Positions 33,424 through 42,483 of a DNA stretch of 45,207 nt are shown here, piece by piece (positions within the stretch are counted from its first letter, which is position 1; every line of letters starts with the position of its first letter). The translations under genes were made by a program, and so were the position numbers. The notes below the pieces were generated by a model, which was given only the letters and a program-made list of their open reading frames with translations, made no database searches and was not told the origin of the DNA. The stretch comes from CAZVXI01 sp964631295 (GTDB lineage: Bacteria; Planctomycetota; Phycisphaerae; Phycisphaerales; SM1A02): positions 1 to 45,207 of the forward strand of contig CAZVXI010000001.1 of NCBI GenBank assembly GCA_964631295.1. Reading direction: 5' to 3'.

Positions 33424-34587
33424 TTAGCGACCACGACGCGGACGGATTGCGTCGACGATTTCATCCGGACCACCCGCGAGGGCGTCGTACTGGATGGTGG
33501 CCGACTCAACACCCATACCGACCAGGTTCGAGCCTGCAGCTGAGAGACCAGCTTCCATGACGATGAGCTTGTGGGAGATGCCGAGCATCGGCAGAGCTTC
33601 CGACGTCAGGAAGTCGTCACATTCGAAGGCAGCGGTGCCATCGATGCGAGCCTTGCCAGCCGCGGTCTGAATGTTCTGCAGAAGGAAGTTGTTCGGGATG
33701 AACGCGTTATCTGCATACTGGCTCAGCGGGGTCTGGTCCCAGCAGGTGATGCAACGGCGGGTGTTCGAGAACTTGGTCTCGTTCATGTTCCACACGTTGA
33801 TCGTGGCCTTCGTGCGTCGGGGGATGCCGTCCATACGGAGGTCGGCGTCGACGAGGTGAAGGGTCAGGTCGGTGTCAACAACGATCGCACCCGTCGGCGG
33901 GAACAGTTGGCTGACGAGCGGGGCACCCGGGGCAAAGAAGTTGAGCAGCAGTTCGTTGTACGGCTGCGCGTAACCCTGGGCGGTACCGTCCATGTTGATG
34001 GTGCCATCAGCAGCGACTGCGGCACCGTGGGGCACACCGCTACCGACCTGCGACGACCATGCGTTGTACTCGTAGGAAGTACCAAGCTGGTAGTTCACAG
34101 TCATGCCGCTACCACTGAGGTGGTTCCAGCGGATGGGCAGGTTGTCGAAGTCGACAGCCCATGCCATGGCATAGCCACGGTACACGAGGTTGCCGAAATC
34201 GTCGACGATCGGCGGGCCAGCGGAGCTGAACGGAGAGACGTTGCCCGAACCCACGCCGTCACCTGCCGGGTTGCCGTTGTGCGACGACCAGAAGATGGGC
34301 TGGTTTGCGGTCAGCGTGATCTGCGTGTCCACGTTGGTCCACGAGTCGCCATTGATGAAGTAAAGCTGAACGTCAACGTCTTCGTTGAAGTCGTTGGTCA
34401 GCGACAGGAACGTGTCCTGAATGACCTGACCAAACGGGTCCACGATGACTTCAATCTTCGAGAAGATAACGAGACTGCCCTTCTCGGAAGAGCTGACACG
34501 ATCCTGTTCGGCGTTTGCCGAAGCGGGCATGAGCATTGTGGCTGCGATGCCGCAAGCTGCGATGCCAAGAACTGATTTCTTATTCAT
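33424..34587 (-). CDS. P4: exported protein consisting of the CITC domain alone
   Basis: A 387-residue protein and the minimal member of the family. A signal peptide (MNKKSVLGIAACGIAATMLMPASANA) is followed at once by the shared domain: SEKGSLVIFSKIEVIV, DTFLSLTNDFNEDVDVQLYFINGD, LTANQPIFWSSHNGNPAGD, IRWNHLSGSGMTVNY, NMDGTAQGYAQPYNELLLNF, DLTLHLVDADL, NETKFSNTRRCITCWD, NNFLLQNIQTAAGKARIDGTAAFEC, LVGMG and IQYD. The mature protein has exactly three cysteines: C279 and C282 in CITC, and C323. All three are conserved in P1, P2 and P3, which makes a metal site or disulfide plus free thiol plausible. The end (GGPDEIVDAIRPRRGR) closely resembles the end of the back half in P2, so these two are likely closest relatives. 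The family is not recognised. Confidence 0.88.
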   Translation of the reverse strand: MNKKSVLGIAACGIAATMLMPASANAEQDRVSSSEKGSLVIFSKIEVIVDPFGQVIQDTFLSLTNDFNEDVDVQLYFINGDSWTNVDTQITLTANQPIFWSSHNGNPAGDGVGSGNVSPFSSAGPPIVDDFGNLVYRGYAMAWAVDFDNLPIRWNHLSGSGMTVNYQLGTSYEYNAWSSQVGSGVPHGAAVAADGTINMDGTAQGYAQPYNELLLNFFAPGAPLVSQLFPPTGAIVVDTDLTLHLVDADLRMDGIPRRTKATINVWNMNETKFSNTRRCITCWDQTPLSQYADNAFIPNNFLLQNIQTAAGKARIDGTAAFECDDFLTSEALPMLGISHKLIVMEAGLSAAGSNLVGMGVESATIQYDALAGGPDEIVDAIRPRRGR

Positions 34588-35355
34588 TTGATTTCCATCC
34601 CTATCAAGAAACAAATGGGAACTCCAAGTTGTGAAACTGAGCCACGCACCCAGCTTCAAGAAACACGAAACAATCAAGCTCAGCCGTCCCCACCCCCTTT
34701 CCTTGCACTGCTCATCCGGTCATTCTTCCTTCACGGGCATGAGTTTGTTTCAGCCAGGCTCGATGCCTGGCAAAGATTCGTTCGCGCCGAACGCACAGAT
34801 GCTGAACGGCATTGTACTCAGATGGAACACCAATGGTGCGCAGACTCGGATATGAAAGGACCACGCGGTTCGTTCATCGAATGGCGGGAATGCCATTCTC
34901 CCCTAGCAAAGCGCCATAGTGCGCCATCATCCTCCATCGCCAATCAACATTGGCCTGTGCCTCTCGGCAACCCTCCTGTCACCTCCACCGGCGTTGCCTT
35001 CAATGGCTGAACACCAGTAGTACCTGAATCCGGCGCGGGCTGTCAACAGATCGCGTCGAAAAAGTCCACCCGCCGCAGGTTGACCTGCCGCACCATCATA
35101 CAGGGGGAACTCTGTGGATAAACCCCGTTTACACAGATATTTGCCAGCATAATCGGTTTTTTGCACGACTTCGTCCGAGAACGCCAAATCCCAACCATCT
35201 GCACACAAAAGTGGGTAATGCGGGCCGAGGAGGCAACGCCGAAGTCATTGCCAGAACGGCATCGATCTCATCGATGGCGCTCGAATATGTGCTGTCAATG
35301 CAGCACCGATTGGAAGGATGGGAAGAATGGGGAAACAGGGAGATTCTCAGTGCGC
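34588..35355. other. Intergenic region, no gene seen
   Basis: About 770 bases are free of a supportable gene between P4 and the fibro-slime gene. The region contains a perfect DnaA-box-like sequence (TGTGGATAA at 35113-35121). The open frames in it have no Shine-Dalgarno, are short, and have no family resemblance. It presumably includes the P4 promoter; the 100 bases before P4 hold two TTTCTTGA copies on the minus strand. Confidence 0.5.
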
Positions 35356-35394
35356 AAAAGCAACAGCGGCAGCCCCAATCAGGACTGCCGCTGC
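35356..35394 (-). terminator. Terminator-like hairpin after the fibro-slime gene
   Basis: On the minus strand, CAGCGGCAG and CTGCCGCTG pair around a 12-base loop, followed by TTGCTTTTGCGC. Moderate T-run, 33 bases past the stop. Confidence 0.7.
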
Positions 35395-35426
35395 ATCAAA
35401 TCGATTCGGCTGTGACCGAAGTCAGA

Positions 35427-36368
35427 TCAATCGAACGCTGCGCTGACCGAGGGCGGATCCACGCTCTCCAGGTTCAGGTTGGTCTGAATCCGGAAGTTCG
35501 ATTGAGTGCGGTGGCGTTCGGCAAAGTAGAAGCTCAACGAGTACATCTCGCCGTGGGACAACCCAAGCCGATCAAGATCCACGTACTGCGACTCCGCGGC
35601 GTGGACTCCGCCGAGGTCAATGACAAGCTTGCCATCAATGAACACCCAGACGTCGTCGTCACCTGTGAACTTGAAGACCTGCTCCGCTTCCTCGTCGTAC
35701 CGGAACTCAGTGTGCAGTTCGAACGTGAAGTGGAAGTTGCGATCCGGCGAGCCGCCAGAGTTGCCGAACAACTCATCCTCGACCGGGAAGAAGCCCCCAA
35801 GCGCGTCGTACAGATCGTCGTTCTTGTCATCGAAGACGTATGACCCATCTTCCTGCAGGTGCAATGCGAGTGTGAGCGGCTTGGAAATGTTCACGCCCGG
35901 GACATCTGAAAACCACTGATTGAACGACGCCGCCGACGTGATTCCGCCCGAACTTGACCCTGACGACGAGCCAGCACTGTCACCGGCATCTTCATCGTAG
36001 AGATGGTGACAGATCGGACGCCCTTGCGAGTCGGTCCACTGCGTACCAACTTTGAATCCCTCTCCGGTGAAGACAGGCTTGCCGTTTGATCCAAGATAGC
36101 GGTCCACATTGCCCGCATACAGGCCGAACCCGAGGTTGGGCCGCTCCTCAAAGTCCGGATGCCCGCCGGTCGCCGTCTGCTCCCGGAAGTCGCGGACGAC
36201 GCCGGTCAGTTCGAGTACCGAGGGCTGACTCGTGTCATCGTCGGCGACCATCGGCGTAGATGCCAAAGCCGGGATGCTCGTTGCACTCCACCCAATCGCA
36301 CACACCGCGCCGGCAACTGCCGGGATCAACACATACTTCCCCGTAAACTGTGCTTGCTGCTTGTTCAT
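35427..36368 (-). CDS. Exported fibro-slime (PA14-like) domain protein
   Basis: A 313-residue product. AAGGAG seven bases upstream of ATG 36368 and a signal region ending near PALAS fix the start. The body matches the fibro-slime family: LTGVVRDFREQTATGGHPDFE near the N-terminus and the PA14-like core (HFTFELHTEFRYDEEAEQVFKFTGDDDVWVFIDGKLVIDLGGVH; only its parts are motif-like). It ends with YSLSFYFAERHRTQSNFRIQTN. Such domains occur in Dictyostelium extracellular matrix proteins and in bacterial surface proteins, and are thought to bind carbohydrate. A Ser/Gly stretch (about residues 115-128) is inserted between the two halves. It lacks a dockerin tag. The 306-base divergent gap separates it from murA. 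Confidence 0.85.
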   Translation of the reverse strand: MNKQQAQFTGKYVLIPAVAGAVCAIGWSATSIPALASTPMVADDDTSQPSVLELTGVVRDFREQTATGGHPDFEERPNLGFGLYAGNVDRYLGSNGKPVFTGEGFKVGTQWTDSQGRPICHHLYDEDAGDSAGSSSGSSSGGITSAASFNQWFSDVPGVNISKPLTLALHLQEDGSYVFDDKNDDLYDALGGFFPVEDELFGNSGGSPDRNFHFTFELHTEFRYDEEAEQVFKFTGDDDVWVFIDGKLVIDLGGVHAAESQYVDLDRLGLSHGEMYSLSFYFAERHRTQSNFRIQTNLNLESVDPPSVSAAFD

Positions 36369-36674
36369 ACATCGTCTCCTTCCGACCTCCAACCTGCGAT
36401 CCACGACGCCTCACCAGCGTCTGCGGCTGTGACCTCCGCATCGAAGGCCGTCCAGATCAACGATACGATTCGCCACGCGGGGTCCAAACGCACTCCACGG
36501 ACGCCGCAGAGTCCGGCGCGAGCCTGTAACGCCTCTGCCGGCTGGTGAAGAACCTGCCTCGCCATCCAAGATCATCGAACTCTGCACTCGGACCTGCGAC
36601 ACTGGAGAATGTTCGTGCCAGCGGCCGATGTGCTGGCAGTTCTCGGACTTTCTGTTCACGATCATGGATGAGAC
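36369..36674. other. Divergent promoter region between the fibro-slime gene and murA
   Basis: No gene or strong hairpin is seen in these 306 bases. The open frames crossing it belong to shadows of the flanking genes. Promoters for both divergent genes should lie here, but I could not pick convincing -35/-10 pairs. Confidence 0.45.
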
Positions 36675-38087
36675 ATGGACGCATTTCATATTCGAGGCGG
36701 TTCTCGCCTGAGCGGCACGATCGCGGTTGACGGTTCGAAGAACGCGGCGCTGCCGCTCATGGCTGCAGCGCTGCTCGCCGACGAGTCGATCACGCTGCGT
36801 GGTATTCCGGACCTGTCCGATATCCAGAATATGACGCGCCTCCTCGCGGAATTGGGCTGTCAGAACGACGGTGACCACGGCACCATTCGACTGAGCAACG
36901 TCGATACGACGGCCACCCACGCCCGATACGACATTGTCCGCACAATGCGGGCCAGCATTTGCGTTCTCGGACCGATGCTCGCTCGCCGCGGCCGAGCATC
37001 TGTTGCGATGCCCGGCGGGTGCGCGTTCGGGCACCGGCCTGTCGACCTGCACCTCCGGGGACTGGAAGCGCTCGGTGCCAGGATCGAACTTGATGGCGGC
37101 AACATCATCGCGACGGCAGAGCGCCTGAAGGGGGCGACGATCTTCCTTGGCGGGCCCTTCGGCTCGACGGTTCTCGGAACTGCCAATGTAATGTCTGCTG
37201 CAACACTTGCCGAAGGTCGAACCATCATCGAGTCGGCTGCCTGCGAACCGGAGATTTCCGATCTCGCCGACCTGCTCAACGCGATGGGCGCGAAGATTCG
37301 TGGTGCCGGTACGCCACGGCTCGTTATTGATGGAGTCTCGCAACTTGGCGGGGCGGATCACCAGGTCACGCCGGATCGCATTGTGGCTGGCACCTTTGCG
37401 ATCGCCGCGGGTATCTCAAACGGCGATGTCACGATCTGCGACTTTCCATACGATCACCTTCTCGCCGTCACTGATGCCTTGCTGCGTGTGGGCGTCCATG
37501 TCGACCGAACTGATCTGTCGGAAGATCCCAAGCGCTGCACGGTCCGCGTGACAAGCGAGCGTCATCTCTCGCCCGTGATGCTCACGACACAGCCATATCC
37601 GGGTTTCCCAACGGACTTGCAGGCGCAGATGATGGTTCTTCTTTGTCTGGCGCGCGGCAACAGCATCATAACCGAGAAGATCTATCCCGAGCGTTTCATG
37701 CACGTTGCAGAGCTGACCCGAATGGGCGCGCGTATCACCCGGCAAGGTGCGACCGCCATTATCCAGTGCGCCGACCGCTTCGTCGGCGCGCCAGTCATGG
37801 CAAGCGACCTGCGCGCATCTGCATCACTCATACTCGCCGGACTTGTCGCTGATGGCGAAACGATCGTGAGCCGCGTGTATCACCTCGACCGCGGCTACTC
37901 GATGATGGAACAGTCCCTCAATGCGCTGGGTGCACAGATTGAGCGTGTCTCCGTCGAGCCGACCGCGGACGTGGAACCGCAACTGCATCGAAAGGACGCT
38001 GAGTTGCGGCCCACGTCTCCGCTTATCGAGACCGTGCCATCAGCCCGGTCGAGCTTACAGGGCAAATCAGTTGCCGAACTTGGATGA
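36675..38087 (+). CDS. murA: UDP-N-acetylglucosamine 1-carboxyvinyltransferase MurA
   Basis: The first committed enzyme of peptidoglycan synthesis, transferring enolpyruvate from phosphoenolpyruvate to UDP-GlcNAc. Residues K22 and N23 (DGSKNAAL) and the catalytic, fosfomycin-reactive cysteine (C116, MPGGCAFGHRPVDLHL) are present, as is the conserved aspartate in PYPGFPTDLQAQ. The fold repeats expected of the EPSP synthase family are complete. At 470 residues it is about 50 longer than usual, with a non-conserved C-terminal tail (from about 425). A working murA, with murD nearby, indicates that this planctomycete makes peptidoglycan. Convergent with the next gene, five bases apart. Confidence 0.95.
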   Translation: MDAFHIRGGSRLSGTIAVDGSKNAALPLMAAALLADESITLRGIPDLSDIQNMTRLLAELGCQNDGDHGTIRLSNVDTTATHARYDIVRTMRASICVLGPMLARRGRASVAMPGGCAFGHRPVDLHLRGLEALGARIELDGGNIIATAERLKGATIFLGGPFGSTVLGTANVMSAATLAEGRTIIESAACEPEISDLADLLNAMGAKIRGAGTPRLVIDGVSQLGGADHQVTPDRIVAGTFAIAAGISNGDVTICDFPYDHLLAVTDALLRVGVHVDRTDLSEDPKRCTVRVTSERHLSPVMLTTQPYPGFPTDLQAQMMVLLCLARGNSIITEKIYPERFMHVAELTRMGARITRQGATAIIQCADRFVGAPVMASDLRASASLILAGLVADGETIVSRVYHLDRGYSMMEQSLNALGAQIERVSVEPTADVEPQLHRKDAELRPTSPLIETVPSARSSLQGKSVAELG

Positions 38088-38092
38088 CTTGC

Positions 38093-38581
38093 TCAGCCCT
38101 TCTTGTAGACACTCGCACGGCGGCCCTTACCTCGCTTGACGATCTTGATCTCGCCAAGCGACTCGAGGCGCTTCATGGTTGTGCTGAGCACCGCGGGATT
38201 GACATTGCTCAGCGACACGCCCTGATCACCAAGGCTTGCCTTGACGTCTGCAATCGTAAACTGTCCACGCTGCTTGCCGACCGCATCGCGCATTGAATCG
38301 ATGAGTGTGCCAGATCCGGAACTCCTGCGACGGCGTCGCGTCTTCTTCTTCGTTTTCTTGGTCGTCTGCCTGGCTGATGCTGGCTTGGTGCGTGGCCGGC
38401 CGGGACCGCGCTTCTTGGGGCGGCCTCGTGGTGCGGGGGCTGAAGTGCCGTCGCCAGTCAAACTCCAAAGATGATCCAGAGCCTGAACGGCCTCATTGAA
38501 TTTCGCCTCGGCAGCAGCAATCGCTTCATCCCGCACCGCTTTCAACTCGCCTTGCATTGCTTGGTAGTCACTTCGTTTCAT
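38093..38581 (-). CDS. DNA-binding protein with AT-hooks and a C-terminal winged helix
   Basis: A 162-residue basic protein starting at ATG 38581 (GAGG five bases upstream; the open frame to 38641 is leader). Residues 1-40 form a probable coiled coil (QGELKAVRDEAIAAAEAKFNEAVQAL). A linker carries two AT-hook-like cores (GRPKK at 53-57 and GPGRPRTK at 59-66), then a run of Lys/Arg. The C-terminal 70 or so residues look like a winged helix-turn-helix (DAVGKQRGQFTIADVKASL, ...VNPAVLSTTMKRLESLGEIKIVKRGKG). Probably a minor-groove binding, chromatin-like or regulatory protein. I do not recognise a named family. Confidence 0.7.
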   Translation of the reverse strand: MKRSDYQAMQGELKAVRDEAIAAAEAKFNEAVQALDHLWSLTGDGTSAPAPRGRPKKRGPGRPRTKPASARQTTKKTKKKTRRRRRSSGSGTLIDSMRDAVGKQRGQFTIADVKASLGDQGVSLSNVNPAVLSTTMKRLESLGEIKIVKRGKGRRASVYKKG

Positions 38582-38685
38582 AAACGCCTCGTTTCGTTGA
38601 GATTCCTTGTATTTCGATACACAAATCCGTGGCCGCAACATGGTCGACCATGGATACGAATCGCTGATTGTATGTTTGCCTGAAC

Positions 38686-39540
38686 TTATCGCAACCCACC
38701 ACGCTGCCGGATTATTTCATACGAGGCAATTGACAGGGCATTGATGACATTCAGCGATGGCACCGTCGCCCCCATTGGGACTTCGGCAACCACGTCGGCC
38801 ACTGCAAGAACCTCAGGGCTGATGCCGTGTCGCTCCGAGCCCACGACCAGAATCGCCGGAACAGTGGTAAACTCAACATCCCACAATGTTGTGCCACCCG
38901 CACCGCTCTCCAAAGCAATGATCCGGGCACCGCATGCGTCGCGAACAGTTATCAAATCGTCCGGCCAGACCGTGGTTTCCGACCAAGGCACGCTCAATAC
39001 GTGGCCCATCGATACACGTATCGATTTTCGATACAGCGGATCACAGCATCCAGGCGAAAGAACGACTGCATTCGCTCCAAATCCTGCTGCAATTCGGAAA
39101 AGTGAGCCAATGTTATCGACATGCGTGATTCGATCTGCCGCGACCACGAAGGGCCGATGGTGTTGACTTACAAGGTGCGCAATCTGACGCGATCCCGCGG
39201 GGCCGACGACGGCTCTCTCGCCCACACCCAGTACGCCTCGATGGATGTGGAACCCGCTGATCTCGCACATCAGATCGAGATCTGCAACAAAAATGTCGCC
39301 GCCGTAACGACACTGCTTCAGATCATCTCCAAGACTCTTGAGTGCCCGTGGCGTAACGAGCAGTGACCGCAGCGCATTGGGGATCGCCAGCAATCGTCGG
39401 ACGACCGATGGAGATTCTGCGATAAAAACATCAGATTGCCCGTGCAGGTCGCGATCCCGCACATTGCGAAAGGGTGCGATCCGCGCATCATCGCGTGCCA
39501 CAATGGTGGTCGGCAATCCCGGTGACGGGCTTGCACTCAT
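38686..39540 (-). CDS. SpoU/TrmH-family RNA 2'-O-methyltransferase
   Basis: A 284-residue S-adenosylmethionine-dependent methyltransferase that modifies a ribose in tRNA or rRNA. The three SPOUT motifs are visible: NIGSLFRIAAGFGANAVVL (motif 1), ILVVGSERHGIS (motif 2) and VPSLNVINALSIASYEII (motif 3, knotted core). The N-terminal 120 residues are a substrate-binding extension. The ATG overlaps the stop of the MlaD-like gene by four bases, so it is translated as the last member of the MCE operon although its job is unrelated to lipid transport. Confidence 0.88.
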   Translation of the reverse strand: MSASPSPGLPTTIVARDDARIAPFRNVRDRDLHGQSDVFIAESPSVVRRLLAIPNALRSLLVTPRALKSLGDDLKQCRYGGDIFVADLDLMCEISGFHIHRGVLGVGERAVVGPAGSRQIAHLVSQHHRPFVVAADRITHVDNIGSLFRIAAGFGANAVVLSPGCCDPLYRKSIRVSMGHVLSVPWSETTVWPDDLITVRDACGARIIALESGAGGTTLWDVEFTTVPAILVVGSERHGISPEVLAVADVVAEVPMGATVPSLNVINALSIASYEIIRQRGGLR

Positions 39541-40844
39541 GGTGCCGTCGAACCGAGCTTGAGCACCTCAAACAGCCGCTGCTGCGCGCGCTCGTAGTTC
39601 TCAAGAGATTCAACCACTCCCCGCGTGATACGCTCTCGAAGATCCTGCCGCTCTGACAATACCTCCGAGTGCTTGTCCAGCGAACGCTCGAGCGACTCCG
39701 AGGCGGCTCGCAGGTCAACAGTTGCAAGCGAGAATGAGCGTGCAGCATCATAAAGCAGTTCAAAATCGAGTTCATCAGGAGTTGGCTGATAAAGGAGTTT
39801 CCATGGATTGCGCCGGATCTCCTGGATTGCAAGTTTGAGTTGCTGAGATGCCAGATTGCCATTTGCCATCGTGTGCGACAGCGACGACGCCCAATCCGGA
39901 TAGTCGACGCTCGCCTGCTCCAGTACATCCGAGGCGGAATCGACCGCATTCCCGGCTTTCCCGAGCAATTCTTCAGCCTGCGCAAGCGTATGTTGCTCGA
40001 AACGTTCCGCAATCCGTTTTGAAGATCCGGTTGTTTCCTCAACGTTGGAAAGCGTGCTGTCGATCTTGCTTCGATTGTCCGTGATCACGGCGTTGGCAGA
40101 TGCGAGTAAGTCATGGCCTGCTCCAACAGCCTGGTCAAGCTCATCGGTGACCTCATTCGTCCACATCAGAAACGTCGAGACCCTGCCCGTCCATTCCGGC
40201 CAATCCTCCTGGTTGATACGCGTGACGAGTTGACCGATTTCTGCAGAGGCACCGGACACATTGCCGGTGATGGTCTCTGTATCGCTGAGGATCTGATCAA
40301 TCGCTTGGTCATACGAAGAGAACTCATCAGTGAATGCTGCAACATTCGCCATGATTCGTCCACCATCAGCACCGAGCAGCGTCTCCAGCATCGAGGCTGA
40401 CTCACCAGCGATGACGTTGTCGGCGTTGGCCACCTGTTGTTGATCGGCGTGCCCGCCGAAGTTGACGATCTCAAGCCATGCATCGGAACCAATAAGTGGC
40501 CCCGCAACGTAAATACGCGCATCGGTGTACAAGGCAAACCGATCGTCGAGTTCAAACTGGACGCGAATGACGTCGCCGAACGTATCAGAGTCAGGTGAGC
40601 GAGCAGGCTCGACGACGGTCACCCGCCCCATTGACAATCCACCGACGCGCACCGTCGAGCCGGGCTGGAGGTTTGCAACACCCGAAGCAACATCAAACTG
40701 AACGATGTAGTCGTTGCGCTTCTGCAGGACAGCGCTTGCGATGTCAGAAAGACTGAGAATCACCGCAAGCCCAAGCAGTATTGCGACCAGCATGAAGACA
40801 CCTGCTCGTACATTGTTGCGTTGTCGCTCTGATTGCCCTGGCAT
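39537..40844 (-). CDS. MlaD-like MCE domain protein
   Basis: A 435-residue protein with a single N-terminal membrane anchor (AGVFMLVAILLGLAVILSL) and an MCE domain right after it (YIVQFDVASGVANLQPGSTVRVGGLSMGRVTVVE), the substrate-binding part of Mla-type phospholipid or sterol transporters. The rest, residues about 150-435, is a long coiled-coil-like region (for example IDQILSDTETITGNVSGASAEIGQLV) as in MCE proteins that form periplasmic tubes. The ATPase gene lies eleven bases upstream and the next gene downstream overlaps. It should work with the adjacent ATPase to move lipids across the envelope. Confidence 0.88.
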   Translation of the reverse strand: MPGQSERQRNNVRAGVFMLVAILLGLAVILSLSDIASAVLQKRNDYIVQFDVASGVANLQPGSTVRVGGLSMGRVTVVEPARSPDSDTFGDVIRVQFELDDRFALYTDARIYVAGPLIGSDAWLEIVNFGGHADQQQVANADNVIAGESASMLETLLGADGGRIMANVAAFTDEFSSYDQAIDQILSDTETITGNVSGASAEIGQLVTRINQEDWPEWTGRVSTFLMWTNEVTDELDQAVGAGHDLLASANAVITDNRSKIDSTLSNVEETTGSSKRIAERFEQHTLAQAEELLGKAGNAVDSASDVLEQASVDYPDWASSLSHTMANGNLASQQLKLAIQEIRRNPWKLLYQPTPDELDFELLYDAARSFSLATVDLRAASESLERSLDKHSEVLSERQDLRERITRGVVESLENYERAQQRLFEVLKLGSTAP

Positions 40845-40855
40845 GCCGTTCTCCG

Positions 40856-41752
40856 TTACTTCATGACGCGCGTCGCCTGGACGGACGGCGTCTCGCCAAG
40901 AATCGTGGGTAGTTCGCCCAGCAGATCCTCAGCATAGTTCGTCTCCTCACGACGTCTGGTAATCGGCCCCTCTGCATCGCCCCGAAGAAACTGCCTGATC
41001 ATCTGGTTCGTTTCACTGTAAGTCCCCGCTTCGTCATCTGCGAGATCACGCAGTCGCTCGAACTGTTCGCGATCATCGACCATGACCATTCGGCCCTTGT
41101 CAAGCATGGCCATTCGATCAGCAACGGTGAATGCCGAGTCCATCTCATGCGTGACAACCACACTCGTGACACCGAGTTTCTGCGTGAGATCAATAATCAG
41201 TCGGTCAATCTCAGCGGATGTGACAGGGTCGAGACCGGCAGAGGGCTCATCGTAAAAAAGAATCTTCGGATCGAGTGCGAGAGCACGGGCGAGGCCGGCG
41301 CGCTTCTTCATGCCTCCGGAAATCTGGGCCGGGTACTTATCTGCATGTTGCCGCAGACCCACGAGTTCGAGCTTGATCTTGACCATGATCTCGATCGTTG
41401 AGCGATCCAGCGACGTGTGTTCTTCCAGAGGCAGCGCGACGTTCTCTGCGATCGTCATGGACTGGAAAAGCGCGCCGGATTGAAAGAGGATCCCGAACTT
41501 CTTGCGGACGTCATTCATGCCCTCTTCATCAAGGCGTGCGAGATCCTGCCCGAACATCGAGACTGTTCCACCATCTGCTGGAAAGGAACCAATCATCGTG
41601 CGCAGCATGGTGCTCTTACCCGAGCCGCTGCCCCCCATAATGACCATCGTCTCGCCAGCCTTGACATCAAGATTGATGTCCGCGAGGACCACGACCTCGC
41701 CGAAGCGCTTCACGAGGTTGCGAACCTCGATGATGGTTTCCGACTCGCTCAT
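40856..41752 (-). CDS. MlaF-like ABC transporter ATPase
   Basis: A 298-residue ATP-binding subunit. Walker A GGSGSGKST (K46), signature ISGGMKKRAGLARAL, Walker B KILFYDEPSAGLDP and the switch VVVTHEMDSAF are all intact. The closest class is MlaF/Ttg2A of the MCE importers (FGEVVVLADINLDVKAGET). The ATG overlaps the stop of the preceding membrane protein gene by four bases. A matching permease (MlaE) is not encoded next to it, which is unusual. The C-terminal 40 residues past the last helix are non-conserved. Confidence 0.9.
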   Translation of the reverse strand: MSESETIIEVRNLVKRFGEVVVLADINLDVKAGETMVIMGGSGSGKSTMLRTMIGSFPADGGTVSMFGQDLARLDEEGMNDVRKKFGILFQSGALFQSMTIAENVALPLEEHTSLDRSTIEIMVKIKLELVGLRQHADKYPAQISGGMKKRAGLARALALDPKILFYDEPSAGLDPVTSAEIDRLIIDLTQKLGVTSVVVTHEMDSAFTVADRMAMLDKGRMVMVDDREQFERLRDLADDEAGTYSETNQMIRQFLRGDAEGPITRRREETNYAEDLLGELPTILGETPSVQATRVMK

Positions 41753-42483
41753 TGGTCTGCGCTTGGTTCCTGTTTCGCGGCAGGATCGCCGCCAGTTGTT
41801 TCGTCGGGGCCGGCCAACGAGATCGCGTCGGCCGGATACGCCAGATGCCCTCGATCCGCATCGATGATCACTATCGACTCAAAGCGGCCGACGAAGCCAG
41901 ATTGCGACGTGGTGACAAACTGCGCTCTCGCTCGCACGCTGCCGGCATCGAATTTGAGCACATATGGGATCGTCAATCCTGACCCGACGGTTCCCACCGC
42001 CTCTCGGGTGGAATCCTGCGCTGAGCCGAGAAATGTGCCATAGCGTCGTGATAGTTCGCTCAGGAACATCGCTGCTTCGGTATCAGTCTGCTCGGCTGCC
42101 TTGCCAGCAAGAGCCGACTTGAAACCAGCTATGTCGCCGGCGAAACCTCGCTCGAGTGCCTGCTGTGGGCCAACAAGCATTGGCCTGCGGACGTTCACTT
42201 GCCACCATGCATAGCCACCGATCGACATGGCCGTTGTGATAACGCCGATCGCAATCCCGGCCTGCGCGAGCCCTTTGCCACGCAGTGACGCGGTTTTCAT
42301 CTCCTGCAGAGCCTTCCAGCCGAGCAACGGGCCGACCATCGTGAAGACCGGGCAGCACACGAGCAGGCTCGCCATCACTGACATCACCGCCCAGACGCTC
42401 AGGCGAGCGTCCGGGCCAGCTTGGATCGGTGCATACTCGTCGGCCTGCTCAACCATCGGCCCCGTCTTCTCCGGAGGTGTCAT
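41749..42483 (-). CDS. DUF4190-like two-TM membrane protein, paralogue of its neighbour
   Basis: A 244-residue membrane protein. ATG 42483 has GGAGG eight bases upstream and lies 35 bases inside the preceding gene, so translation is probably coupled; the longer open frame to 42777 is a shadow. Two hydrophobic segments (SVWAVMSVMASLLVCCPVF and QAGIAIGVITTAMSIGGYAWW) surround a short loop with LGWKALQEMKTASLRGKGLA, typical of DUF4190. The extracytoplasmic domain (residues about 100-215: ALERGFAGDIAGFKSALAG, SRRYGTFLGSAQ, IIDADRGHLAYP) aligns by eye with that of the gene at 42449-43246. The two probably arose by duplication and act as accessory parts of the MCE system. Confidence 0.7.
   Translation of the reverse strand: MTPPEKTGPMVEQADEYAPIQAGPDARLSVWAVMSVMASLLVCCPVFTMVGPLLGWKALQEMKTASLRGKGLAQAGIAIGVITTAMSIGGYAWWQVNVRRPMLVGPQQALERGFAGDIAGFKSALAGKAAEQTDTEAAMFLSELSRRYGTFLGSAQDSTREAVGTVGSGLTIPYVLKFDAGSVRARAQFVTTSQSGFVGRFESIVIIDADRGHLAYPADAISLAGPDETTGGDPAAKQEPSADQ

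Noticed and set aside
33742..33753. CITCWD as a c-type heme site
   Set aside because: The heme motif needs CxxCH; here the residue after the second cysteine is tryptophan in all four proteins.
19080..35121. Two perfect DnaA boxes (19080-19088 and 35113-35121) as an origin
   Set aside because: They are 16 kb apart, not clustered, and lack dnaA/dnaN neighbours; the count is not far from chance.
36411..37361. 316-codon minus-strand frame across the murA 5' region
   Set aside because: It overlaps murA, which has all catalytic residues, and it has no start signal or family.
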